NCBI GenBank assembly: GCA_039922875.1
Contig: JBDTDV010000078.1
Span: 1 to 21,203, forward strand
DNA from: JBDTDV01 sp039922875
GTDB taxonomy: Bacteria > Actinomycetota > Actinomycetes > Actinomycetales > Microbacteriaceae
Reading direction: 5' to 3'
DNA: 21,203 nt
The notes under the pieces were generated by a model. It had not been told where the DNA came from. It searched no databases and saw only the letters and a program-made list of their open reading frames with translations. A program made the translations under genes and the position numbers. This document shows positions 1 through 7,189 of the stretch, one piece after another (the first letter of the stretch is position 1; each line of letters starts with the position of its first letter).

Positions 1-3000
1 CCGTCGCCCTCGACGAAGGTGGGCGGCGCCGGCTTGGCGGGCACGTCACGCACCGTGTACTGCAGGCGCCCCTGCACCTCGCGCTTCGGGTCTTTAGTGG
101 CGTCCTCGATCGTGTAGACAACACTCACCACGCCGATGAAGGCGGCTCCCGGATGAATGGTGACATCACCGTCTTTCGTGTACGACATGGTCGCACTCGA
201 CTCGGCCGCGTTCTCGATGTGCGCGTCGACGACGACGAGCGGCTGGTTCTTGCTCGCGAAGGGGTTGACGTCGTTCGCCAGCACATTGACCGTGTCTGTG
301 ACCCCGCGTTGACCCTTTGCCGTGTCGGCGATGGCTTGGGCGAGTGGCTTCGTCGACGACACGACGGTGACATTGACCGTTCCCGGCACGCTGAAGCCTT
401 GGTAGTGAATCGTGAAGTGCAGGGTCGCCTTCGCTCCGGGCTGCGTGCCGAACGGTGACGAAACGCTGAGCGTGCCGCCGCTGAGGCCAGCCGCGATCGC
501 ATCGGTCTGACCCTTGAGAGAGTCATAACTGAATTGGCTGATCAGCGACGGGTTCAGATCAGTTGTCGATGCCCGGAGGTCGACGTTCTTGGGGTCATTG
601 CCCGCCTCGACTGCCACGTTTTGCGTGACGAACTGCGGCGGAACGTCAGTGAAGTTCGGGTCGCCGACGAGCAAAGTCATTGTCAGTAGTGCGTGCTCGG
701 AGCCGTCCGTGACGTCGAACGTGAGCGAGGCCGCGCCGCGATAGCCGGCCTGGGGGGTGAAGGTGATCGCATCGCTGCCGTTCACCGTCGCGGTGCCGTG
801 CGTGGCCGTCAGATCGATCGGGGTGTTGAGCCGGGCGGGCTTCTTCGACGGCACCGTGACGATATCGGCGAGCTTCCAGGTCTTGGCGGAGTTCATCTGC
901 ACCGGTTGCGGCAGCTTGAGGTCGCGTCGCAAATAGGGCGGCGGTGCATAGTCGGCGCCGACCGCCTGCGGCACGCTGATGATCGCCGTCGCGCTCAACC
1001 CTGATGCCGAACTGGTAACGCGGTATGCGACGGCCATACGTCGATTTCCCGGCTTCACCGTGATCGATCGGGTTGCCTGATCAACGGTGGCCAGATCGGC
1101 ATTCGGACCCTCGACCGAGATCTTGAGATCGTCGTCGCGGCCGCCAGGATCGGCGATGAGTCCGTCGAGCGGGACGACAACGGCACTCTTGCCGACGACA
1201 CTGTCGACCCCGACGTAGTGGTCGGCGGCGGTCGGATAGATCGGAGTTGCATCCTTTGTCACCTTGACGTTCAGGTAGGCGTCGTCCGTCCCGCCGTGCC
1301 CGTTGCTGATCCCGTAGTGAATCGAGAACGTGCCCTCGCTCTTCGGCGCCTGCACCACGATCTTGTTGCCCTCGACTGTCGCGGTGATCCCCGCTGGCAC
1401 TTCCAGCAGCTTCTTGTCGAGCGAGATCTTGTAGCCGCTCGGGTCGGAATCGTTTAGCAGCACGCCCACCGTCGCCACCTTGCCCGGCTGCATCTCGATC
1501 GAGTCATTCACGGCGTTCGGCCGGGCGGCGCTGGTTGGCCGCGGGATCACCCCGATCAGGATGGTGCCGATGGCCTGCTTGCCATATGCGTCTTCGACGA
1601 CGTAGGTGAAGGTGTCTGTGCCCGCAGAGTCGGCATTCGCCGTGTACGTGAAGCCGTTGGCAGTCGGATCGAGAACCACCCCAAGCTGGGGCGGCGTCGC
1701 CAGACCCGCGACAGTGACCGAGTCTCCGTCGGGATCGATGCCATCAAGGGGCACCTGGATCGGCACGGTTGATCCGGCGAAGACTCGCGCGGTCTGAGGC
1801 AGTGGAACCGGCGCCTGGTTGGTCTTCGGGTCGGGTGCGACGACGACAAACGTGACCCGCGCGGTCGCGCTCTCACCGAACTGGTCAGAGACCCGGTAGA
1901 TCACCGAGTACTCGCCGGGCGTTGTTCCGGCTTGGTAGCGCACCCTGCCATTGCCGACAAAGGCGAGTCCGTCGCCCTCCTCGCTGACGTCGACCAACTT
2001 CGGATCGAGGATCAGTTGCGCCTGGTCTGGGTGAAAGTCATTGGCGAGCACATCGGCGCTCACCACGTCGCCCGCCCGCACCCGCACCCGGTCGTCGAGA
2101 GCCACCGGCGGCTGCCGGTTGACGATCGGGGGCACCGGCACGATCGTCACGCCCGCCGAGGCAACCCGCGTTCCATCAGAGATGGTGTAGCGAAACTGCG
2201 TCTGCTCGGTGAGTGCCGCCGATGCGGTGATCCGGATCACGGCGTTGCCCAGAACCTCGATCGCTACCGCGGGGTCTGTGCCCTCTGTGTCGATCGATTG
2301 AATTGCCAGCACCGCGCCACTCGGCGACACGTCATTGTTCAGCACCTTCACCGTGGTCGGCTCGCCGGGCCTCAGAAATGCGGTGTCTTTGACGGCGATC
2401 GGGGGTCCGGGTTGGGTCGGGTCCGGCAGCACATCGACACGCACCAGTCCGATACTCGAGGCGGCTCCCGCCGCGAGCGAGTACTGAAAGTAGTAGCTGC
2501 CAACGGTGGGCGCTGAGAAGGTGACGGTGCCTGACTGCAGATCCGCACTCACGTTGGCCCCAGCTGGCAGCTTGTCGATGCCGAGCAACGTGAGAGGTTG
2601 GCCGTTGTTGCTCACGTCGTTGGCCAGCGGACTGATGGCGACCGTTTGACCACGGAACGCCTCGGCGTAGTCGGGGGTGCCGATCGGCCCCAGCGAACCG
2701 GCGGGCACCACCTTCACCTCGAGGGTGCCTGTTGAGGTCAGTCGCCCATCTGACACCGTGAAGGTCACCTCTTTGGTCCCGGGCTGGCCCGAGCTGTTCG
2801 TAAAGGTGATGAACCCGTCTGGAGTGAACCGCACTTGGTCTGCGCTGCTGGCGGATGCGGAATCCAGATAGAGATCATCGCCGTCCGGATCGAGCCAGTC
2901 GGACAGCACGTTGTCGCTGATCGACCCACCGAGCTCGACGCTCACGCTCGTACTGCGTTGCGCGACCGGCGCGCTGTTCTGGTCTTGGGGCACCACCCGC

Positions 3001-4454
3001 ACGGTGACGAGGGCTTCGGCGACTCCGCCGCGACCGTCATCGACGGTGTAGCGGAATGACACAGCGGTGGCTCCGATCGCGGGGGTGAACTGGAGAGCTC
3101 GGCCGCTGTCGATCAGATCGAGCGTGCCAGTGGTAGCCGGGATCGGGGTGAACTTCGCAATGGTGAGCACGTCTCCGTCTGGGTCGGTGTCGTTGTTCAG
3201 CACAGGCAGGATCGTCGTACGGCCCGGCCGTGCGCCGTAGCTGTCATCGCGCGCGATCGGCGGCCGGTTGACGTCGGTGCGGTCGGCAAGCGTGTCTGCG
3301 AAGCTCTGCGTGCTCGACTTCTGGTCGCCGTCTTTTGTGTCGTTCTGCTGGGGAGGCGTCACCTCCTGCCAGTTCTTCACCAGTCGCATCTGATCGTCGA
3401 GCAGCCAAACGTTGCCACTGCCGAGATCGTTGAGGGCCACCACCGAGCGATTGACGCGAAACGTCAGCTGTGAACCTTGCGTCTTCTGCTCGATGTCTAC
3501 CGTGCGCGGATTCTGCCCGTCGCAGGCCAGAAGATAGCGCTGCGCCGCAGACCAGGCGGCGTGCACGCAGCCGTCGACAACCACCGGAGCAGAAATCTGG
3601 TCGGGCCCGGTTGCCGGGCTCGCGAGATCGCCAGACACCGTGCGGGTCGCCCCGGTGCTCAGCGTGACGACGACAACACCCGAGCCGGTGGCGATCGCCA
3701 CCTCGTCGCCATCCGCGCCAGACTGCTGCAGTTTCGAATCGGTGTTGACCGATTGGGGCAACGCAATGGCTGAGCCGTCATCGCGCAGCAGGCGGTGAGC
3801 CGCGGCGTCCAACAGCACCGCCCGCTCTCCCGCTGCCGCGAGTTGCCCATCTTGCGCGACGGCGAGCTGATGCGTGGTGGGACGGGTGCCGGGAGCATCC
3901 ACTCGCACAAGCTCGTGCTTGGTGACGCTCGTGGCGAGCACCACGCCGTTGGGGGTGACCACCGCGGTGCCCCCTGCGCCGAGCTGGGCGGTGGGTGGGC
4001 TCTCGGGATCGAAGGTAAGCCCGTTTGCCACGTTGACCGCCCAGAGCGCGCCAGCAGGTGACACGATCGCGAGCGTCGTACCGCCCAGCGCGACCGCCGA
4101 TCCGTCAGGAATAGTGGCAGGCTCCACCAGATTCGTATAGGCCGGATCGATGCGCGAAATGCGACCCTCTGCCGCCTCCACCAGAAACACGCTGTCGCCG
4201 TTCTGCACGACATCGAGGTCGTGGGCTTGGCCGCTGACGGCACCGCTGAGCTCTTCGATCTGACGGTTCAGTCGCCCGCCAAGCAGCGCGTTCCCATTCG
4301 TGACCCAGACATCTTTGGCATCGAGTTGCACGTCGGTCTCCGGGAAGCCCTGATGCAGCAACGCGAAACTGATCGGGATCGCTGCCACGATCGCGACAAC
4401 GACAGCGGAGGCAACCGCTTTGCGGTGGCGTGCGATCGAGGAGACGAGCGTCAC
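1..4454 (-). CDS. Giant membrane-anchored Ig-like/cadherin-like repeat protein, 3' end cut off
   Basis: The frame is open for 1484 codons and leaves the window, so the C-terminus is missing. Residues 1-15 are short and basic (ARHRK) and are followed by one hydrophobic segment at about 14-30, giving a type II anchor or uncleaved signal. Residues about 35-385 form a beta-rich region with repeated propeller-like strands. From about 395 there are some 11 repeats of 95-105 residues, starting near 395, 493, 588, 683, 778, 878, 975, 1068, 1166, 1271 and 1370. Many carry the NDxDPDGDxLT-type signature of bacterial Ig/cadherin-like modules (for example NNDTDPDGD and DPDGDSVTV). It is probably an extracellular structural or adhesive protein; the ligand is unknown. 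In actinobacteria, similar proteins often precede MoxR ATPase, DUF58, transglutaminase and PP2C genes, which here would lie outside the window. Start: GTG at 4454 has GGGGAG six bases upstream. An ATG at 4472 is possible but lacks a spaced Shine-Dalgarno site, and an in-frame stop lies just upstream of it. Confidence 0.85.
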   Translation of the reverse strand, partial: MTLVSSIARHRKAVASAVVVAIVAAIPISFALLHQGFPETDVQLDAKDVWVTNGNALLGGRLNRQIEELSGAVSGQAHDLDVVQNGDSVFLVEAAEGRISRIDPAYTNLVEPATIPDGSAVALGGTTLAIVSPAGALWAVNVANGLTFDPESPPTAQLGAGGTAVVTPNGVVLATSVTKHELVRVDAPGTRPTTHQLAVAQDGQLAAAGERAVLLDAAAHRLLRDDGSAIALPQSVNTDSKLQQSGADGDEVAIATGSGVVVVTLSTGATRTVSGDLASPATGPDQISAPVVVDGCVHAAWSAAQRYLLACDGQNPRTVDIEQKTQGSQLTFRVNRSVVALNDLGSGNVWLLDDQMRLVKNWQEVTPPQQNDTKDGDQKSSTQSFADTLADRTDVNRPPIARDDSYGARPGRTTILPVLNNDTDPDGDVLTIAKFTPIPATTGTLDLIDSGRALQFTPAIGATAVSFRYTVDDGRGGVAEALVTVRVVPQDQNSAPVAQRSTSVSVELGGSISDNVLSDWLDPDGDDLYLDSASASSADQVRFTPDGFITFTNSSGQPGTKEVTFTVSDGRLTSTGTLEVKVVPAGSLGPIGTPDYAEAFRGQTVAISPLANDVSNNGQPLTLLGIDKLPAGANVSADLQSGTVTFSAPTVGSYYFQYSLAAGAASSIGLVRVDVLPDPTQPGPPIAVKDTAFLRPGEPTTVKVLNNDVSPSGAVLAIQSIDTEGTDPAVAIEVLGNAVIRITASAALTEQTQFRYTISDGTRVASAGVTIVPVPPIVNRQPPVALDDRVRVRAGDVVSADVLANDFHPDQAQLILDPKLVDVSEEGDGLAFVGNGRVRYQAGTTPGEYSVIYRVSDQFGESATARVTFVVVAPDPKTNQAPVPLPQTARVFAGSTVPIQVPLDGIDPDGDSVTVAGLATPPQLGVVLDPTANGFTYTANADSAGTDTFTYVVEDAYGKQAIGTILIGVIPRPTSAARPNAVNDSIEMQPGKVATVGVLLNDSDPSGYKISLDKKLLEVPAGITATVEGNKIVVQAPKSEGTFSIHYGISNGHGGTDDAYLNVKVTKDATPIYPTAADHYVGVDSVVGKSAVVVPLDGLIADPGGRDDDLKISVEGPNADLATVDQATRSITVKPGNRRMAVAYRVTSSASGLSATAIISVPQAVGADYAPPPYLRRDLKLPQPVQMNSAKTWKLADIVTVPSKKPARLNTPIDLTATHGTATVNGSDAITFTPQAGYRGAASLTFDVTDGSEHALLTMTLLVGDPNFTDVPPQFVTQNVAVEAGNDPKNVDLRASTTDLNPSLISQFSYDSLKGQTDAIAAGLSGGTLSVSSPFGTQPGAKATLHFTIHYQGFSVPGTVNVTVVSSTKPLAQAIADTAKGQRGVTDTVNVLANDVNPFASKNQPLVVVDAHIENAAESSATMSYTKDGDVTIHPGAAFIGVVSVVYTIEDATKDPKREVQGRLQYTVRDVPAKPAPPTFVEGD

Positions 4455-4460
4455 CCGGTG

Positions 4461-4466
4461 CTCCCC
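4461..4466 (-). promoter_or_regulatory. Ribosome binding site deciding the GTG start of the Ig-repeat gene
   Basis: On the minus strand GGGGAG is followed by six bases and GTG at 4454. The in-frame ATG at 4472 has its nearest GGAG about 19 bases upstream, too far to be used well. This favours the shorter N-terminus. Confidence 0.5.
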
Positions 4467-4519
4467 ACGCATCGCCGGTCAGTCCAGAAGTCTCCAAACT
4501 ACATGAGATTTCTTTGCAC

Positions 4520-4541
4520 AAAAGGCCCCAGGTCCGGGGGG
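4520..4541 (-). terminator. Weak candidate terminator after the ABM-domain gene
   Basis: On the minus strand a C-run and a GGGG run (arms of four or more, loop about 6-8) are followed by CCTTTT, a few bases past the ABM gene stop. The stem is short and the T-run has only four bases. It lies in the 93-base gap (4455-4547) upstream of the Ig-repeat gene, where I see no convincing -35/-10 pair. Confidence 0.22.
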
Positions 4542-4547
4542 AGGTGC

Positions 4548-4832
4548 TCAGTGCTCCGCGACGATGTATTCGGTCATCACGAAGTCGCCGGTGAGGTGAT
4601 CGGCGAAGCCGGGAAGCACTCCATCAGGAGTCAGGCGCCAGGACTGATACGCGTGGTTGTGAGCCGCCGACTCCCACGTCTCGATGAGCAGGAAGTGGCT
4701 GGGGTCACCATCCAGCAAGATCTCAGCGCCACGGTTGCCGTCGAAGGCCCGGGTGGCTACCAGCCCGCCGCGCAAGACGCGCACGGCATCGTCGAGTTCG
4801 CCCTCTTTGACCGGGAAGTCAAGGATCGCCAT
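4548..4832 (-). CDS. Antibiotic biosynthesis monooxygenase (ABM) domain protein
   Basis: This 94-residue protein has the length and pattern of single-domain ABM/quinol-monooxygenase-like proteins. It begins MAILDFPVKEG, then has an amphipathic helix (DDAVRVLRGG), a central HFLLIETWES strand followed by HNHAYQSW, and a C-terminal FADHLTGDFVMTEY strand. The family forms ferredoxin-like dimers that bind quinone-like or other small aromatic substrates without a cofactor; the substrate is unknown here. Start: the ATG at 4832 has GGGAG eight bases upstream. The ATG at 4838 is too close to that site, and a longer frame to 4877 has no ribosome binding site. It lies 53 bases after the DUF4304-like gene, in a gap holding a perfect TTGACA, so it may have its own promoter. 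Confidence 0.75.
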   Translation of the reverse strand: MAILDFPVKEGELDDAVRVLRGGLVATRAFDGNRGAEILLDGDPSHFLLIETWESAAHNHAYQSWRLTPDGVLPGFADHLTGDFVMTEYIVAEH

Positions 4833-4855
4833 GATCATGGCTCCCAACCTAGAGT

Positions 4856-4884
4856 CACCAGCTGACCGGGAGGCCAATTGTCAA
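4856..4884 (-). promoter_or_regulatory. Candidate promoter for the ABM-domain gene
   Basis: A perfect TTGACA (-35) lies on the minus strand at 4884-4879, just after the stop of the DUF4304-like gene. At 17-18 bp spacing the -10 positions read CTGGTG/TGGTGA, a poor match. The call rests on the -35 and on position alone. Confidence 0.3.
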
Positions 4885-4885
4885 A

Positions 4886-5557
4886 CTAGGACTCACCATC
4901 GAAGTCGGGTTCGTGCGTTGTGATCAGCGGGACGAGGTCCGCATATCCGGAGCGATTCAGCCAGCCCGTCAGGTAGTCGGCGTGGCTCTTCAGCACCGGC
5001 TGTGCAACGTAGTACTCGACGACGTCACGCGCTTCATCTGCCCGGCCGAGGTTGAGCAGAAGCGTTGCGACGTCCAAGGGCATAGCTGGATGACCCCACA
5101 ACGCCGCGACCCCGCCGCTCCGGTAGGTGCGGATGACGGACTCCTGATCGGGAAATGAGTCCAACCAGGGGAGGCCGAGTTCGGACAAAGCATTGCCCGC
5201 GACCCTCCCGGCGTCCGGGTCATCGAGACGCCACCACAGGCCCTTCCACTCCCCTGTGAGCAGTTGACCAATCGTGGCGCGAAAGGAGCAGTCGTAGTCG
5301 TTGATCCAATCCGAGCGAGGCACATGGGTGCGATTCATCTGCGGCACATAAACACCGAAGTCCAGACGGAACGTGCCGTAATGACGTTCGCGGAGCCCCG
5401 GAACCTCGGTCCACGCCGGGGGCTCTTTGGGCGCTTGCCAGAACTTCACGACGTGCACCATGCCCGAATCGAGCCGCCGATTGAATAGGTGCCGCCGCTT
5501 GATGAAGCCGACGTCTCGAAGTGACGTCGCGTTCGCGGCGACAATTTCTGCCATCAT
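4886..5557 (-). CDS. DUF4304-like protein of unknown function
   Basis: A soluble protein of 223 residues with no membrane segment. The N-terminal part (about residues 12-120) has the layout I associate with DUF4304: a helix ending GFIKRRHLFNRR, a strand of the type MVHVVKFWQ, then a beta-rich stretch with FRLDFGVYVP. The C-terminal part (about 150-220) is helical, with a TPR-like segment (LLLNLGRADEARDVVEYY). Biochemical function is unknown. Start: the ATG at 5557 has TGAGG five bases upstream, and an adjacent ATG at 5554 has the same site at eight. A longer frame reaching TTG at 5596 lacks a good site. It lies 54 bases downstream of guaB1 on the same strand with no terminator in the gap, so read-through from guaB1 is possible, but no functional link is evident. 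Confidence 0.65.
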   Translation of the reverse strand: MMAEIVAANATSLRDVGFIKRRHLFNRRLDSGMVHVVKFWQAPKEPPAWTEVPGLRERHYGTFRLDFGVYVPQMNRTHVPRSDWINDYDCSFRATIGQLLTGEWKGLWWRLDDPDAGRVAGNALSELGLPWLDSFPDQESVIRTYRSGGVAALWGHPAMPLDVATLLLNLGRADEARDVVEYYVAQPVLKSHADYLTGWLNRSGYADLVPLITTHEPDFDGES

Positions 5558-5611
5558 CGCTGCCTCAGGTGTGACTGGTCCCATCCCCGGAGTCAATCAC
5601 CACGCGTGCCA

Positions 5612-7051
5612 TCACCAGGAGACCGGCAGCGCCTTGCCCTCCTCGTAGCCGGCCGCGCTCTGGAAGCCGACGACGGCTCGCTCGTGGAAGGTGGCCAGGT
5701 CGCTCGCCCCCGCGTAGGTGAACGAGCTGCGCACGCCTGAGGTGATCATGTCGAGCAGGTCTTCGAGCGAGGGGCGCAGCGGGTCGAGATAGATCTTCGA
5801 GCTCGAGATGCCCTCGGCGAACAGCTCTTTGCGTGCCAACTCGTAGGGGTCGAGTCGGCCGAAGCGCTCGTGCACCGCCTTCGTCGACGCCATGCCCCAG
5901 CTCTGCTTGTAGAGGCGGCCCGCGTCATCCGTCTCGAGAACACCCGGCGCCTCGATCGTGCCGGCGAACCAGGAGCCGATCATGACGGATGCCGCCCCCG
6001 CCGCCAGCGCGAGCGCCACGTCACGCCCGTAGCGCACCCCGCCATCCGCCCAGACGTGGGCGCCGAGCTCGCGTGCGGCCTCTGCCGTCTCAAGCACGGC
6101 GCCGAACTGCGGCCGCCCGACGGCCGTCATCATGCGCGTCGTGCACATCGCGCCGGGGCCGACGCCGACCTTGAGGATGTCGGCACCCGCCTCCACCAGG
6201 TCGCGTACGCCCTCTGCCGTGACGATGTTGCCCGCGACGATCGGGATGCCGAGGTTCAGGTTCTTCACCGCGGTGAGCGCCCTCAGCATGCCCTCCTGGT
6301 GCCCGTGCGCCGTGTCGAGCACCAGCACGTCAACACCCTCTTTTGCGAGAGCCGTCGCCTTCGCTGCCACGTCGCCGTTGATGCCCACCGCAGCAGCGAC
6401 GCGCAGACGCCCGCCACCGTCGAGTGCCGGACGGTACAGCGTGCCGCGCAGCGCGCTGCGACGGCTGATCGTGCCGATCACGTGGCCGTGCTGGTGCACG
6501 AGTGCGAAGTCGAGGTCTGCGGCGACCAGCAGATCGAATGCGGCACGCGGCCCGTCGAGATCGTCGGCGTCGAGCGCGGTGATCGAGCCGTGCACCAGAT
6601 CGCCCAGCTGTGCGTCGGGCAGCGCCGAGCCGAGCCGTGTCGCCGGCACAGCACCCAGTTCTTCACCCGTCGAACTGCGCAGCAGGATGCCGTGACCCTC
6701 GGCCGGCGGCAATTGCCGAAGTGCCTCGGCGACGGTCTGCTCCGGCGCGAGCACCACAGGGGTGTCCCAGGCGACCGGCTGCTGCTTCACCCAGCGGATC
6801 GCCTCGCCGAGTTCTTGCAACGGCAGGTCTTGCGGCAGCACCCCCAGCCCTCCGCGGCGAGCCAGAGTGGCGGCCAACCGCGGTCCGGTGACCGAGTTCA
6901 TGTTCGCCGAGACGATCGGAATCGTGGCCCCGGTACCGTCCTCGGGGGCCAGAGACACGTCCAACCGGCTGGTGACTGCCGACCGGCTCGGCACCAGAAA
7001 AACATCGGAGTACGTGAGGTCCTGGCTCGCGGTAGATCCGTAGAACTGCAT
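5612..7051 (-). CDS. guaB1: GuaB1-type GMP reductase / IMP dehydrogenase-related protein
   Basis: A cytosolic TIM-barrel enzyme of 479 residues, the same length as mycobacterial GuaB1. It opens MQFYGSTASQDLTYSDVFLVPSR in pieces typical of the IMPDH/GMPR N-terminus. A CBS-pair (Bateman) insertion spans about residues 90-210. The barrel follows with DTAHGH, GIPIVAGNIVTAEG and the catalytic loop GVGPGAMCTTR, whose thioimidate-forming cysteine is C303. The mycobacterial homologue has been shown to be a GMP reductase with a CBS domain (GMP + NADPH to IMP + ammonia), a purine-salvage step; I infer the same role here. Start: the ATG at 7051 matches the family N-terminus, whereas an extension to 7090 adds 13 unconserved residues. 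A GAGGG tract upstream of the ATG overlaps a hairpin (see 7053-7068). The gene is divergent from kgd. Confidence 0.9.
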   Translation of the reverse strand: MQFYGSTASQDLTYSDVFLVPSRSAVTSRLDVSLAPEDGTGATIPIVSANMNSVTGPRLAATLARRGGLGVLPQDLPLQELGEAIRWVKQQPVAWDTPVVLAPEQTVAEALRQLPPAEGHGILLRSSTGEELGAVPATRLGSALPDAQLGDLVHGSITALDADDLDGPRAAFDLLVAADLDFALVHQHGHVIGTISRRSALRGTLYRPALDGGGRLRVAAAVGINGDVAAKATALAKEGVDVLVLDTAHGHQEGMLRALTAVKNLNLGIPIVAGNIVTAEGVRDLVEAGADILKVGVGPGAMCTTRMMTAVGRPQFGAVLETAEAARELGAHVWADGGVRYGRDVALALAAGAASVMIGSWFAGTIEAPGVLETDDAGRLYKQSWGMASTKAVHERFGRLDPYELARKELFAEGISSSKIYLDPLRPSLEDLLDMITSGVRSSFTYAGASDLATFHERAVVGFQSAAGYEEGKALPVSW

Positions 7052-7052
7052 G

Positions 7053-7068
7053 GGGATAACGGTATCCC
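7053..7068 (-). promoter_or_regulatory. Hairpin abutting the guaB1 start codon
   Basis: On the minus strand GGGATA, loop CCGT, TATCCC and then C directly precede the ATG at 7051. The six-base arms pair perfectly. The 5' arm shares its GGG with the only Shine-Dalgarno-like tract (GAGGG), so folding would hide the site. The same sequence could be a DNA dyad bound by a regulator. The rest of the 138-base guaB1-kgd gap must hold both promoters, but I could not assign -35/-10 pairs with confidence. Confidence 0.4.
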
Positions 7069-7189
7069 TCTTGGCTAGGCACTGCAGCACCGTTCAATTA
7101 GATTAGGCTTGATAAACGGACCAGATGGGGTGACCAATGAGCCGCTCCCATCAACAGACGATACGTGTGGAGAGAGTGGGCGATCGGCT

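Noticed and set aside
1932..2516. 194-codon plus-strand frame and several smaller ones within the Ig-repeat gene
   Set aside because: They lie antisense to a continuous minus-strand frame of 1484 codons with periodic Ig motifs.
1..3300. Repeats of about 300 bp as a DNA-level tandem array
   Set aside because: The periodicity is at the protein-domain level; the DNA of the repeats is too diverged to be a recent tandem array.
5870..7078. 402-codon plus-strand reading frame opposite guaB1
   Set aside because: It is fully antisense to a clear guaB1 and its translation is Arg/His-rich low-complexity sequence typical of high-GC shadow frames; no motif or ribosome binding site.
7109..7189. TTG start giving a 27-residue longer Kgd
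   Set aside because: The extension is unlike family N-termini and leaves little room for the divergent promoters; GTG at 7190 fits better.
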